A stretch of 64,000 nucleotides of DNA from Salinimonas profundi (GCF_014750655.1 NZ_JABBXD010000001.1:1-64000), one strand, 5' to 3'. Shown: positions 1 to 10,324, numbered from the stretch's first letter. A program made the numbers and translations. Notes: generated from the letters alone by a model not told the origin.

Positions 1-232
1 TGGGTGTTCTCCTTTGTGGAAGAACACCATGCAGTAGCTATGTCAGGTTTTGAATGTGGGGATTACCGGACGCTTACCATTAACCGGCTACCGTTCGCCT
101 AATGAAGCAAAACGAGATGTGGGATATTACCTGATGAATTATTATAACTGGAAAAGACCGCATCAATTTAACGATGGGCTACTATCGGCAGAAGCAGAAG
201 AATTAGCTAAAAAGGTGTCTGGGTTTTATTGA
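1..232 (+). pseudogene. IS3-family transposase OrfB, C-terminal remnant
   Basis: The last 60 codons (from about 50 to the stop at 230-232) read as the end of an IS3-family OrfB: a segment with YYNWKRPHQFNDGL is the usual region after the catalytic glutamate, followed by a short tail ending in SGFY. A stop codon at 35-37 lies in the same frame just upstream, and the catalytic core is absent, so this cannot be a working transposase. Bases 3-10 and 21-28 form an 8-bp inverted repeat (GGTGTTCT/AGAACACC). Known: RPHQ/RPHSxL close to the C terminus is typical of IS3 integrases. Inferred: a truncated IS scrap at the edge of the accessory region. Confidence 0.7.
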
Positions 233-290
233 CCAATACACCTTGAGACTTTATTGATGCAAATTTCCTATAAATTCAGGTCTATTATAC

Positions 291-977
291 TCAAATTTTA
301 TTTGGATAACTGGTCTTCTGCCTTACATGCAGTGGACATTTCCAATTGGGTTCTAATGAACGTCCGCTATATTGGCGAGCCTCGGAGTCACAGCCGTGAT
401 TATTTAACATTGGGTTCTCCTGGCCGTTGAAAATTTTATCCCTTTGACGAATATGTTGCTGGAAAGAATCAAACTTGTCTTCGCTTCTCAACTTCTCAAA
501 TTGTTGATGCAAATTGAATACAATAGAAGGGAACTCAAAGCGACGACTTTTACGAAGACTTGAGGGATTCAAACATATTATAAAAAAAGCTTCTCCTCCC
601 AAACTAAAGCTAAAATCATTATGTTCTGGATTGCTGCTTACCTCGCTATCCCAACTATACAGCCGCGAATCTATATCATGTAGCTGCTGGAGCTTTTGCC
701 AGAGTAACTTTTCGTAATAGCGCTCAGTATAGTCATAGGGCCCATCGAATACGCATACAAAGGATGAGTACATATGTTTATCAATTGAAAAATCGTGTAT
801 AAATTGATAAAGATAGTGTAATATTTCTAGGTTATTAGTGGCATCATCTAGAGTGCTAAAAGCTTTACTCTTTATTTGATTACGATTTAACGCAGTCTTC
901 GCTCCTGCGCAGGGAAAACCAGTTTGACTTATAAAGTCACGAACAGAACTATCTGCTGACTCTATAAGAGAAATCAT
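291..977 (-). CDS. YqcI/YcgG family protein (GntA-like haem N-hydroxylase family)
   Basis: A 228-residue protein of the YqcI/YcgG family (PF08892). Landmarks in order: PCAGAKTALNRNQI near residues 22-35, an aromatic stretch with VFDGPYDYTE around 76-85, LLWQKLQQLHDID near 92-104, a DFSFSLGGEAFF segment near 121-132, then NPML and SEARQYSGRSLEPNWKCP near the C terminus. Known: a family member, GntA of guanitoxin biosynthesis, is a haem-dependent N-hydroxylase of a guanidine nitrogen; other members are uncharacterised. The start ATG overlaps the stop of the upstream glycosyltransferase gene (ATGA), so the two are probably co-translated. Inferred: oxidative tailoring step in a small biosynthetic cluster. 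Substrate unknown; length is normal and the gene looks intact. Confidence 0.8.
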   Translation of the reverse strand: MISLIESADSSVRDFISQTGFPCAGAKTALNRNQIKSKAFSTLDDATNNLEILHYLYQFIHDFSIDKHMYSSFVCVFDGPYDYTERYYEKLLWQKLQQLHDIDSRLYSWDSEVSSNPEHNDFSFSLGGEAFFIICLNPSSLRKSRRFEFPSIVFNLHQQFEKLRSEDKFDSFQQHIRQRDKIFNGQENPMLNNHGCDSEARQYSGRSLEPNWKCPLHVRQKTSYPNKI

Positions 978-1840
978 ATCGCGGCCTCCAATGGTTGCTT
1001 TGTTAAAGGTCCTTTTAATGAAAGGTTTATAGATTGGTTGATTTCCTCAGAAGTAGGCATACGCTTTACATGAATTCCTGTTTGCCTAAAGTCGGAACTG
1101 ATTACTCCATATTCTACGAACTTACTTAATATAGATAAGTTGGGGTAATATCCCCATTTTTTATGAAATATTGAAGCGTTGTGGATAAAGTCAAGACAAT
1201 GATTAAGTGGACAAAAATAATTTGCTCTATACTGACAAAAAATCGCTTCATGAACCTTTTCTATGCGTAAGCCCATCCGTATGCATTTTTCGAAAAAGTC
1301 TTCATCATTAACCCCAGTCCCTTCCAGGGCCTCATCATATCCACCTGACTTTTCAGCGTCCTTTCGATTTATAAAATACAGGGAACGGTTTAGCCCATCC
1401 TCGTATTTTTGATACAAATTACATGGAAGCATGTTTTTTGATAAATCCAGCGTAAGAGCATCATACCCGCGATACAGCGATTCTTCCTTAATAGCTATAT
1501 ATAAAGAAGGTATTGTGATAGAGCCTAATTTTGCCTTACACGTATGTTTGGCAATAAAATCACGTGGAGGAAGCATATCCACGTTGATGTGTCCTATTAA
1601 AGGAAAGCTTGCACTAGTTAACCCTTTGTTTTTCGCCTTAGCTATTGGAATAGAATCATGACTGATGAATTTGTGGTTGATTTGAAAATGTTCTGACTTA
1701 CTTAGAGACAAGCCATTTGGAGAGCGCATCCATATTACATTCAACTCATCAGGAAGTGGAGAGCATTGTTCAAGGTGATGAATCAAATTCTTTAGTTGAC
1801 TCGTACGGTTTTTAACTAGAGTGAAAATGCTAACCTTCAT
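974..1840 (-). CDS. Glycosyltransferase family 2-like protein
   Basis: A 288-residue protein reading as a GT-A fold glycosyltransferase. The N terminus is MKVSIFTLVKNRTSQL, a usual GT2 start, with the nucleotide-site segment AKAKNKGL near residues 80-90 and GHINVDMLPP near 95-105 in the place of the metal-binding DxD (here NVD). The acceptor-side motif GYDEALEGTGVNDEDFFEKC lies near residues 185-205, as in chondroitin-polymerase-like GT2 proteins. I chose the ATG at 1838-1840 because AGAGA lies about 8 bases upstream; a longer frame opens at 1879. It overlaps the YqcI/YcgG gene by four bases. Substrate cannot be read. It could alternatively be an orphan cell-surface glycosyltransferase. Confidence 0.75.
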   Translation of the reverse strand: MKVSIFTLVKNRTSQLKNLIHHLEQCSPLPDELNVIWMRSPNGLSLSKSEHFQINHKFISHDSIPIAKAKNKGLTSASFPLIGHINVDMLPPRDFIAKHTCKAKLGSITIPSLYIAIKEESLYRGYDALTLDLSKNMLPCNLYQKYEDGLNRSLYFINRKDAEKSGGYDEALEGTGVNDEDFFEKCIRMGLRIEKVHEAIFCQYRANYFCPLNHCLDFIHNASIFHKKWGYYPNLSILSKFVEYGVISSDFRQTGIHVKRMPTSEEINQSINLSLKGPLTKQPLEAAI

Positions 1841-1879
1841 CGCAGATCTCTTTGGTTTATTATCTTTACAAATTTGCAA

Positions 1880-2087
1880 TATTTTTGCCAGGTTTACTTT
1901 TGCAAGTTATTGTTATACATATAATTAATCCGAGGTTTATTATTAAAGTCGTAATAAATGAAAATATTTCAATTTATTAAGTAGTTTATTCTTACTAGTA
2001 CCCTATTTTATTTCTGAACCCTACGTGCGTTAATTTACAATGCCAGCTATTACTTTTTACCTTTGTTCTGAACATTCACTTTCTTTG
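1880..2087. other. AT-rich spacer between flavoprotein pseudogene and glycosyltransferase
   Basis: About 200 bases with no open frame of note and high AT content. It probably holds the leader of the glycosyltransferase / YqcI gene pair. I see no clear terminator or repeat. Confidence 0.4.
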
Positions 2088-3539
2088 CTAATAACTTGCG
2101 ATACTGAAGGAAATTCTCGCTGTTATTGTTAATTCAGGCAAAGATAATAGTTTTGCGCTTAATAGCGTAGTGGCACCAATATAAATATTTGATGATTTAT
2201 TGAATCCATTAGCTTGATACTCATCGTCAACAACAACTGTGAGCACGTTTCTATTAGTCATCTCTGTATATAAAGAAATGATTCCTTGATGCTCGAGATT
2301 TGTAATGAAGTCAGGAGTTTTAAGACTTTCTGCTCCACGACAGTCGATCCATCGGGATTTTGTGCCGAAGTCTGATGTGTGGGATATGTGTTTGCGACTT
2401 AGACGTAGTCGTCCAGATTTGAATAATGCATATAATTTTTTTGCAGTTTCCTGAGGTAATGCACCACTAACTTTAGTTAAGAAGGGATACAGGGCTTGCC
2501 TAAAAAATTGGAAATCCCTTTGGGTAAGAGAGCTTGATACTATTTACAAAGTATCGATAAATGCTTCCATAAGTCCCTGAAAGCGAGAGAATTCAGAATC
2601 GTTTAATAACATCGCGACTTTTAATTGGGTAGCCCCATCTATACCTTCAAAAAAACGGTTAATAAAAACAATTGTTCGCTCCAGTAAAAAATGGGCTATA
2701 TGTGCATATAGTCGTGAGCATTTTTCACTGAGAATGGGTTTAAAAACCTGATTGAACAGATAGTCTTGACTGATCTTCTTACCAGGGGAGGGGGGCTTAT
2801 CTGGGAGTACAAACGCCGTATCTGCTTACTCATATCGATACTAGGGTAAAATAGATGTGGTAATGCACTCGACGGTGAATACATAGTAACCGAAAAACTA
2901 GCTTTAGAATTATAGCGATATTCCCCTTGTTGATTTTTGAAGTAACCCAATAATTCTGCCGCTCGAATACAACAGTCTATCGCACTCATTGAGCTACCGA
3001 TAAGGCGGTAGTTTCGGTATTGCTCATTTACTGAATAAGTTAGAGGATAGGCAGGAATAGTATTTATAAACTTATTAGGTTCATAGGTATGCCCCGCATT
3101 AATTACTAAATGAGTGGAGTTACTATACGAGCCTTCATTAGTTACCACATGATAGATCTCGCCAAAATTTTTAATATGTTGAAATTCATACTTCATGTAA
3201 TATTGAACATTGGGAAAATGCTTAATTAGAACAACAAAGTTCCAATGAAAATATTGCCCTATCAAATATCGGGGATTTGTTGTTCTGGAAGCGATATGTA
3301 AGTATTTTCACACCATTTTTTGAAAGATAAGAGTAGCTCGGGAACTTCATCAACACTTAAATTAGAAAGTAGTGTGGTCCAGCAGTTTTCTTCTCGAAAA
3401 GGAGTTCCTTTACCCGGAGTTTCTGAGCTTTCAAAAATAGAAATCGATAAAGATTCAGCCCCTTGCTGGGATAGAAAAGTAATAAAAATACCGTTGCAGG
3501 ACCACTACCAACAACAGCTATATGAGGTGACTGTTGCAT
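2088..3539 (-). pseudogene. FAD/NAD(P)-binding oxidoreductase, multiply broken
   Basis: Reading the minus strand across frames gives one continuous protein of about 480 residues. It starts at ATG 3539 with HIAVVGSGPATVFLL (Rossmann GxGxxxx), continues with GKGTPFREENCWTTLLSN, then PRYLIGQYFHWNF, LVINAGHTYEPNK, and RLIGSSMSAIDCC (second dinucleotide-like fold), and ends at 2088. Three frame changes are needed (near 3480 in a T run, near 3265 in a C run, near 2780 at a C6 run), plus an in-frame TAA at 2544-2546. Known: this layout fits the FAD-NAD(P)-binding / lysine-ornithine monooxygenase-like group. It lies upstream of, and points the same way as, the glycosyltransferase and YqcI genes, so it was probably the first gene of that cluster. 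Sequencing error in homopolymers is possible but would not explain the stop. Confidence 0.8.
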
Positions 3540-3586
3540 ACTTAATTTTCTCGAAATATTAAGAGAGGAGGCAAGGCCCCCTTATA

Positions 3587-5653
3587 CTAGCGTTCCCAAT
3601 AACGTAAAGGGCGAAGTTTCTTAATTAGCGGGGCGGTTTGGCTAGATTCGACTAAGAGATAACCGGCATCCATTTTATCTTCAAGATTGGCTTCTCGTAT
3701 CAATGGCATCGCTGCTTCATTGTAAATAATAAATTTGTTGTGCATATGTGCATCTGTCACGAAGTCTTTGGCTTCTGGAATACTCACAACATTCTTCGCA
3801 TGCTCTTCTGAAAGAACCACTGCTACAGCGTCATATAATACAGAAGGACCTCCATCAATTTGTTGGTGCCCGTCGATACGTTTGCCAGCTTTGGTAGTAA
3901 TACCATAAACCGTAGGCGCGACAACTTCATACATTGCGCCTTCTTTTCTAATATCCTCAATTATTCGATTCAAAACTTCATCATCGGCGTTATCACAGCA
4001 CAAAATACCTAATTTTCTTCCCTTGAACGAGTTTGGATTATTTTTCTGAATACTTAAAGCATCAGATATTTTTAGATCAGTCTGTGGCGGCATTGCAGTC
4101 TCGGCCTTTTCTGGTAAAGAAGGTATCCCTAAGCCCTGGGCAACACCTTTGGCCAAAGACTCATCAACATTCATTAGATGCGATACCACTCGCTCTCTAA
4201 TAGCTGGTGTTTGGACCTTCGACAATTCGAAAATAAATGCATCTTTAATATGTCTTTGTTCTACTTGAGTCTGACTATTATAAAATTGAATTGCTTGGCT
4301 GTAGTGATCAGCGAAAGTCTTAGAGCGATACCTTAGTTTGTCGCCTTCAACAGGTTGAGAACTGCTTTGATAACCTCTAGTAGCACAGGCTCTGGGGTTA
4401 TTTTCATCACGATCCCACGAATTGGGTTCATAGTTTACCCGCCCCTTCGGATTGTGCATCGCCATATGCCCATCTTGCTGAAAATGTCGCATAGGGCATC
4501 GCGGGGCATTAATGGGGATGTGAGTAAAATTTGGACCGCCAAGACGTTTTGTCTGTGTATCTAGATAAGAAAAATTTCGTCCCTGTAATAGTGGGTCGGG
4601 TGTAAAATCAATACCCGGAACAATATTTTGGGTACAGAATGCGACCTGTTCCGTTTCAGCGAAAAAGTTGTCTACCATTTTGTTTAGAACCAACTTTCCT
4701 ATTTTCTGAACAGGGACATCTTCCTCTGGTATTAATTTAGTTGAATCAAACACATCAAATTTAAATTTGTCAGCAAACCTTTGGTCGAACACCTGAACGC
4801 CTAATTCCCATTCTGGATAATCGCCAGCGTCAATTGCATTCCATAAGTCTCGGCGGTGAAAGTCAGGGTCTGCCCCGTTAATTTTCAATGCTTCATTCCA
4901 TACTACAGATTGAAGGCCACTTTTTGGTTTCCAGTGAAACTTTACGTACTTTTCTTCATTTGAGCTATTTATGAACTTAAAAGTGTGGACTCCAAACCCT
5001 TCCATAAACCGAAAAGATCTTGGAATAGCTCGGTCTGACATAGCCCACATTAGCATATGAATAGATTCAGGAGTTAGACTGGTGAAATCCCAAAAGTTAT
5101 CATGGGCGGTCTGCGCTTGTGGGAAACCGCGGTCAGGTTCTTGTTTCGCAGCATGGACTAGATCTGGAAACTTCATTGCGTCCTGAATGAAAAAGACTGG
5201 TATATTGTTACCAACCAAATCCCAGTTGCCTTCTTTGGTATAAAACTTTACAGCAAAACCGCGCACATCGCGTGCCAAATCAGGAGAGCCCATATTTCCT
5301 GCCACTGTTGAAAATCGAACAAAAACTGGCGTTTGTTCCCCTTTTCTTTGAAATAGGTCAGCACAAGTTAAATCCGAATAGGCATCATATGTTTCAAAAT
5401 AGCCGTGTGCTCCATATCCCCGTGCATGCACAACACGTTCAGGTATCCGTTCATGATCAAAATGAAATATTTTCTCCCGCAAGATATGATCTTCAAGAAG
5501 TGTCGGGCCGCGACTACCAATTTTTAGAGAATTTTGATCATCTTTAACAGGACAACCTTGAGCAGTGGTCATCATTTGTTTTGCATTCTCTGGCGATTGA
5601 TGCAGTTCTCCTCCAGTACCTTTTTGGTTGTTGTATTTGAATGATTCTGCCAT
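3587..5653 (-). CDS. katE: Large-subunit (clade 2) catalase, KatE/HPII type
   Basis: A 688-residue haem catalase that splits hydrogen peroxide into water and oxygen in the cytoplasm. Catalytic His76 lies in [12 protein letters not shown], Asn149 in [11 protein letters not shown], and the proximal haem ligand Tyr363 in [16 protein letters not shown]; the 73- and 214-residue spacings equal those of E. coli HPII (128, 201, 415). After about residue 560 the extra C-terminal flavodoxin/class I amidotransferase-like domain of clade 2 enzymes follows ([15 protein letters not shown]). It is shorter than HPII only at the N terminus. An AGGA sits 8 bases before the ATG. It stands alone between a pseudogene and IS debris, so its own promoter must lie in the AT-rich stretch upstream. 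Confidence 0.97.
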   Translation of the reverse strand: MAESFKYNNQKGTGGELHQSPENAKQMMTTAQGCPVKDDQNSLKIGSRGPTLLEDHILREKIFHFDHERIPERVVHARGYGAHGYFETYDAYSDLTCADLFQRKGEQTPVFVRFSTVAGNMGSPDLARDVRGFAVKFYTKEGNWDLVGNNIPVFFIQDAMKFPDLVHAAKQEPDRGFPQAQTAHDNFWDFTSLTPESIHMLMWAMSDRAIPRSFRFMEGFGVHTFKFINSSNEEKYVKFHWKPKSGLQSVVWNEALKINGADPDFHRRDLWNAIDAGDYPEWELGVQVFDQRFADKFKFDVFDSTKLIPEEDVPVQKIGKLVLNKMVDNFFAETEQVAFCTQNIVPGIDFTPDPLLQGRNFSYLDTQTKRLGGPNFTHIPINAPRCPMRHFQQDGHMAMHNPKGRVNYEPNSWDRDENNPRACATRGYQSSSQPVEGDKLRYRSKTFADHYSQAIQFYNSQTQVEQRHIKDAFIFELSKVQTPAIRERVVSHLMNVDESLAKGVAQGLGIPSLPEKAETAMPPQTDLKISDALSIQKNNPNSFKGRKLGILCCDNADDEVLNRIIEDIRKEGAMYEVVAPTVYGITTKAGKRIDGHQQIDGGPSVLYDAVAVVLSEEHAKNVVSIPEAKDFVTDAHMHNKFIIYNEAAMPLIREANLEDKMDAGYLLVESSQTAPLIKKLRPLRYWER

Positions 5654-5965
5654 AGATAAGTCCTGTTTGGTTTATTGAACACTGTATATACATCAACGAT
5701 TGACGGGCTGTTCATAGTAAAATTAAAATTTTTTAAAATTACAAAATAATACTTAAAGATAAATTTTATTATAATAAATTGCGACTACAGAATAATTTCT
5801 TCTAAATCATTTCTTTATAGAGGTTTAAATAAATTCTAAGTACGTTCAATAAGGTTTTTTAATTTCTTATTTAAGACTATTTAAATACAGGTGGTCATCT
5901 CGACTTTTCCCCCAAAATACCACCATGACACCGATAAGATTTTCAATAAACCGAAGACAATAGGG
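5654..5965. other. AT-rich region upstream of katE
   Basis: About 310 bases, strongly AT-rich between 5720 and 5880, with no open frame. It must contain the katE promoter, which reads leftward. I could not assign -35/-10 boxes or a regulator site with confidence. Its right part merges into IS remnants. Confidence 0.4.
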
Positions 5966-7020
5966 TGGTCAAAATTAAGAACCGCTATAGCGAAGAACAA
6001 ATCGTCAAGGCCATCAAGCAGTATGGATCTGTCGCAAAGGTGGATGACATGGCATCTCATCAGGAAAACTTTATAATTTGCGCAGCAAATATGCGGGCTT
6101 CGAAGTCAACGAAGGTAAGCGTCTATTAGGAGCTCGAGTCTCAGAACAATAAGCTCAAAAAGATGCTGGCTGACAAGTTTTTGGAAGTGGTAGCGATGAC
6201 GGTCGTGCTCTCAAATAAGTGGTAACGCCAGCAGCAAGGAAGTTTGTCGTCCGTTACCTTATTCATGTGTTTAGGCTCAGTGAATAGGGTGCCTGCAAGC
6301 TTGCTGATGTTAATCGAACCGCATTTAGATATTGCCTCACTACAAAGCCAAATAGCGCAGTGCAGTCGCGCCTGAAGGAATTGGCGGTAAAGTATCCGAG
6401 GTATGTATGCTTAGTGCTCCTAGGCTTGCTAAAGGGCAGTGACTTGCCATCAACCGCAAGCATACGTACCTTCTTTATATTGAAGAAGCGTTACAAGTAC
6501 GGACGAAAGAGCGCAAGAAGCTGACTCATCCCAGGCAACCAATCGAGGTACCCACGGCACCGGATCAAGGATGGTCTATGGACTTCGTATCTGGTCAGCT
6601 TAGTAAAGGCAGACGGTTCAGGGTGCTAAACGTGGTGGCTAATTACTCCCGCGAAATAGTCGGGCAGCTTTTATCTGTTTCTATCAGCGGTCGTCAGGTT
6701 GCACCTTTCCCTGGTCAGCTCATCGAGCAAGGAGAAAAGCCTGAAAAAGTGATCTGCGACAACGGAACAGAAGTCACCAGCCAGGCAATGTTCTGGAGTA
6801 GAAAAAGAGGTGTTGAGCTCGGTTTTATTCAGCCAGGTAAACCAACGCAGAATACTTTCGTAGACGGCTCTAATGGAGATTCATAAACTAGTGTCTGAAT
6901 CAGTATTAGTTTAGAACAATGGACGAGGCTCGTTACAAAGTAGATCTGTGGAGTGAACACTATAATTATGCTCGGCAACATGTTCACTGAATTACCTGCT
7001 GCCTGTAGAGTATACTAAGT
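5966..7020 (+). mobile_element. Degenerate IS3-family element (OrfA and OrfB remnants)
   Basis: From about 5966 the plus strand encodes an OrfA-like start (KNRYSEEQIVKAIKQYGS), then, after frame changes and stops, LRSKYAGFEVNEGKRL. OrfB remnants follow, with the longest open piece at 6578-6886: MDFVSGQLSKGRRFRVLN, NYSREIVGQLLSVSISGRQV, VICDNGTEVTS (second D) and QPGKPTQNTFVDG, where the expected catalytic Glu motif (FVESLNG) is damaged. Past 6890 the pieces MDEARYKVDLWSEHYNYA still match the OrfB tail through several stops. Known: an IS3-family DDE integrase. The element is clearly dead and differs from the better-preserved IS3 copy at 11,840-13,044. Confidence 0.8.
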
Positions 7021-7553
7021 GGACAGCATAATAAGAAAATCTCATCGAAAGAATGGTGCTAGTTCCGAGAAAAGATCACAGCTAACAAGCGTCCGTATGA
7101 GGGCCGGCTAACGAAACCTATCGAACACACGCTTCGCTGTTGCACGCTCAATCTACCTTTTGGCATCTATAAGCGTAGGAATTCGTGTCATCGGAGATTA
7201 AGAGGTTATTTCGCAGTGAGCAGTAACCTTGTTTAAAACATTATTTTTCTCGCTTTAGCCGATTCACGCGAGTTCCCAGTTCCTAAATGTACTGCTGCTT
7301 TTGCAATAACGCTTTAAACTTTTTTTGGAAGACTGCCGCGTTCAAACTCAAGCTGTTGAACCCATCGACGAAAAAGTACTTTCATGGACGTCGGCTACAC
7401 ACGCGGCTTCGATTACTCTAACCCCTCGGAGCGAAAACAATGATGACTACATCAATTTAAAATACAGAACTAACGACCGTCATTAAATTATTATTTAACG
7501 CACTGTTTCATATGGATGTTTTCATATGAAGCGGGGTTAAGATTATTCAAGGG
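7021..7553. other. Non-coding stretch between IS remnant and histidine kinase
   Basis: About 530 bases without a convincing gene on either strand. It may be more eroded mobile DNA, but no recognisable peptide could be read. The segment just right of 7500 holds the 3' flank of the convergent histidine kinase gene. Confidence 0.4.
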
Positions 7554-9503
7554 CTAAAGAGGTATCTTTCGTAAAGCAGACTTTAGTTCCGGTAAATTTA
7601 ATGGCTTTGTAAAATGTTGATCGAAACCAGCTTCAAGTGCTCGTTGTTTATCTTTTTGAGAGCCCCAGCCGCTAATAGCAGCCATATAGATCCCTTTAGA
7701 CACTTCTTGCCGGCGCAAAATTTTTGCAACTTCATATCCACTTATATCAGGCAACCCAATATCCGATAGAATAACGCTCGGTCGAAAAGTCTCTGTTACT
7801 TCTATTGCTTTTTTACCGGAATAGGCAACTTTAATAATATGTCCATCGAATTCAAGCAGTAACCCAAGACTATCCGCAGCGTCTTCATTATCATCAACGA
7901 TTAAAATTCTTTTGGGAGAAATGCTTTGTCCCTCTTCCTCTGAAGCAGGTTGCTCAATAGGTTCGCTGGAGGGCGCAATAGGTACTGTAACCGTGAATTC
8001 AGTGCCTTCATTTATTCCTGGGCTGTATACTTCGACATGCCCCTCATGCATTTCTACTAACTGTTTAACCAAAGCAAGCCCTATCCCCAATCCGCCTTGG
8101 CCTCGCTCACTAGCTGGTTCTAGCTGTGTAAACATATTAAATATAGCTCTGAGCTTCTCAGGAGGAATGCCTATTCCAGAGTCTTTAACCCGGATCTCAA
8201 TGCTTGTTCCTATAGACTGAACAGACAGTCTGATATGGCCTCCCTTGGGAGTATACTTAGCAGCATTAGATAAAAGATTAACTATTATTTGATTAAGGCG
8301 AGTTGGATCCCCGTAAATCATAACTGTAGAACTAGGAAATGTTACATCTAAAGTGTGGTTGCCTGCTTCAATCAAAGCACTCGATGACTCAATAGCCATC
8401 CTCGTAACTTCACAGATGTCGACCATGGTTCTTTTTAGCTCTAGCCGCCCCCTACTGATACGAGTGACTTCCAGTAAGTCGTCGACGATGTGTTCAATTT
8501 GAGTCATGTGACGATTCAACATAGAATAGTAGTCATTGAGATTTTGGCGACATTCAGAATCATGTTCGATGAGCTTTAGTACATTCCTAATTGGGGCCAA
8601 AGGGTTACGTAACTCATGACCCAGTGTAGCTAAAAATTCATCTTTTTTTCGATCAGCTTCAGCCAATTGCTTATTTGCATCTGCTAGTTCTTTTTGTGAG
8701 TTCTTATGCTCGCTGATATCAATGAAAATGCTTAAAATATTAGTACATATTCTCTCGCTGTTGAAAATCACATTTCCCCGGCTTTCCATACTTAGCCAAC
8801 TCCCGGAGCTATGCTTCAGCCTGAATTCGACCTCGTAATCACTATTTTTCTCAATAGCCGTATTAATCGCATCGTCAAATTGTGACAAATCGTCCGGATG
8901 TATTAACTCATAAAAATTTTGCGGCTTATGATATGAGCAATCTTTAGACAATCCCATCAATACTAACAGCTCTTCGCTAAAGTGGATTCGGCTAGAGACC
9001 AAATCATAGTTCCAAACTCCCATCTTAGCGCTTTTCATAGCCAAACCGAGAAAGTATTGATTTTCTTTTAATGTTTTCTGAGTTTCAAGTAATTCACGAG
9101 AGCTATTTTCAGCAGATTCGCGAGCAGTTACTAACTGTTGCTCGTAGCTATGGCGCTCTCGAGCCAAAAAAAACGCGAAAGAATTGTATGTAATATGCCC
9201 ATCAATTTGCTGAGCTGCATTAACCAACATTGGTACACGCTCCCCGTTTTTGCCTTTTAATGAAAGCAGAAATTCCGAGACGGCACCTTCTAATTGCAAT
9301 AGAGGTGTTAGTTGAGCATGGAAATAGAATCGACTACCTAAAGTAAATAAGGTGTCTATATTACTTTTTGTTGTAAATTCAGATTCGGAGTAGCCAAGCC
9401 ATTTATAAAAAGTTTTATTTACACGAACAATAGCTCCATCTGTCCCGCAAATCAGAAGGCCACAGGCGGCATTTTCAAAAAAATCTATATTTTCAGGTAT
9501 CAT
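7554..9503 (-). CDS. PAS-PAS hybrid sensor histidine kinase with C-terminal receiver
   Basis: A 649-residue cytosolic hybrid kinase. Order: PAS-like domain about 5-115, a short coiled segment, a second PAS with PAC about 145-270 (GVWNYD, IHPDDL), a HisKA dimerisation domain with phospho-acceptor His296 in ATLGHELRNPLAPIRN, an HATPase with Asn413 in NLLSNAAKYTPKGG and G boxes DSGIGIP and GGLGIGLALV, then a receiver domain about 532-645 with Asp581 (VILSDIGLPD) and Lys633. No transmembrane segment is visible. The start ATG overlaps the stop of the upstream RsbQ-like hydrolase (ATGA), so the two are co-translated. Inferred: the hydrolase feeds a small-molecule signal to the N-terminal PAS domain. 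No separate output regulator lies next to it. Confidence 0.9.
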   Translation of the reverse strand: MIPENIDFFENAACGLLICGTDGAIVRVNKTFYKWLGYSESEFTTKSNIDTLFTLGSRFYFHAQLTPLLQLEGAVSEFLLSLKGKNGERVPMLVNAAQQIDGHITYNSFAFFLARERHSYEQQLVTARESAENSSRELLETQKTLKENQYFLGLAMKSAKMGVWNYDLVSSRIHFSEELLVLMGLSKDCSYHKPQNFYELIHPDDLSQFDDAINTAIEKNSDYEVEFRLKHSSGSWLSMESRGNVIFNSERICTNILSIFIDISEHKNSQKELADANKQLAEADRKKDEFLATLGHELRNPLAPIRNVLKLIEHDSECRQNLNDYYSMLNRHMTQIEHIVDDLLEVTRISRGRLELKRTMVDICEVTRMAIESSSALIEAGNHTLDVTFPSSTVMIYGDPTRLNQIIVNLLSNAAKYTPKGGHIRLSVQSIGTSIEIRVKDSGIGIPPEKLRAIFNMFTQLEPASERGQGGLGIGLALVKQLVEMHEGHVEVYSPGINEGTEFTVTVPIAPSSEPIEQPASEEEGQSISPKRILIVDDNEDAADSLGLLLEFDGHIIKVAYSGKKAIEVTETFRPSVILSDIGLPDISGYEVAKILRRQEVSKGIYMAAISGWGSQKDKQRALEAGFDQHFTKPLNLPELKSALRKIPL

Positions 9504-10324
9504 AGAATAGCCGGATGCTTGAATTCGTATTCTTTTAGAAAATCATCAATCGCCCCGAGGCATGCCTGAGGTGCGCTCATATGTGGACAATGGCCTACAT
9601 TTTTAATTTTAACTAGCGTAGCTTTGGGCAATTTCTGTTTTAAATAGTCCCCGACTGAGGTTGGCGCGATAAAATCATCAGTGCATTGAAGTATAAGTGT
9701 AGGGATTTTACATTTAGGTAAATCGGCTCGATGATCAGCAAAAAAGGTCACGCGGGCGAAATGATGAGCTATCTCCGGTTCAGTGCGACAGAAGCTTTCA
9801 CCCAATTCTGCACTAAGCTTTGGCTTCTCAGGAGCTCCCATAATAATCGGTGCCATTGATGTAGACCACTTTAAAAAGTTACTTTCAACAGCCTCGCATA
9901 GTTCTTCAATATCAGCTCGTGTGAACCCTCCATTGTAGTCCCCATTATTGATAAAGCATGGTGAAGGGCTGACCATAACCTGAGAGTGAAACTTGTTAGG
10001 CGATTCAATACTAGCTAAAAGCCCAATATTTGCGCTCACAGAATGTCCAACGAATACTACAGGGGCATTGGAATTTATTTCGTCTATAACTTCTAGCAAG
10101 TCCATAGCATAACTATTAAGACTGTTATATTTACTATAGCTGTACATAGAGATGTCAGATTTTCCGCAACCCATAAGATCGTATAATACAACTCTGTAGT
10201 TATTAGCCAATATAGGGGCGACGTGTTTCCACATCGTTTGATCACATCCAAAGCCATGACCAAGGACTATAACAGGGCCGCGCTCCCCTATTACTTTTAT
10301 ATTGTGTCGATCTACCAAATTCAT
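9500..10324 (-). CDS. RsbQ-like alpha/beta hydrolase
   Basis: A 274-residue alpha/beta hydrolase close to Bacillus RsbQ. The catalytic triad is visible: Ser95 in GHSVSANIG, Asp216/217 in QCTDDFIAP, His245 in GHCPHMSAP; the oxyanion-side motif is LGHGFGCDQTMWKHV near residues 21-35. Known: RsbQ works with the PAS-domain phosphatase RsbP in energy-stress signalling, is related in fold to the plant KAI2/D14 receptors, and RsbQ-like hydrolases occur elsewhere next to PAS-containing signal proteins with varied outputs. Here the partner is the hybrid kinase that begins within its stop codon. Inferred: a bipartite sensor in which the hydrolase makes or delivers the PAS ligand. The natural ligand is unknown. 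The gene seems complete. Confidence 0.9.
   Translation of the reverse strand: MNLVDRHNIKVIGERGPVIVLGHGFGCDQTMWKHVAPILANNYRVVLYDLMGCGKSDISMYSYSKYNSLNSYAMDLLEVIDEINSNAPVVFVGHSVSANIGLLASIESPNKFHSQVMVSPSPCFINNGDYNGGFTRADIEELCEAVESNFLKWSTSMAPIIMGAPEKPKLSAELGESFCRTEPEIAHHFARVTFFADHRADLPKCKIPTLILQCTDDFIAPTSVGDYLKQKLPKATLVKIKNVGHCPHMSAPQACLGAIDDFLKEYEFKHPAIL

Noticed and set aside
3320-3562. 80-codon plus-strand frame over the flavoprotein pseudogene
   Set aside because: The minus strand reads as a recognisable protein across the same bases; the plus frame has no domain.
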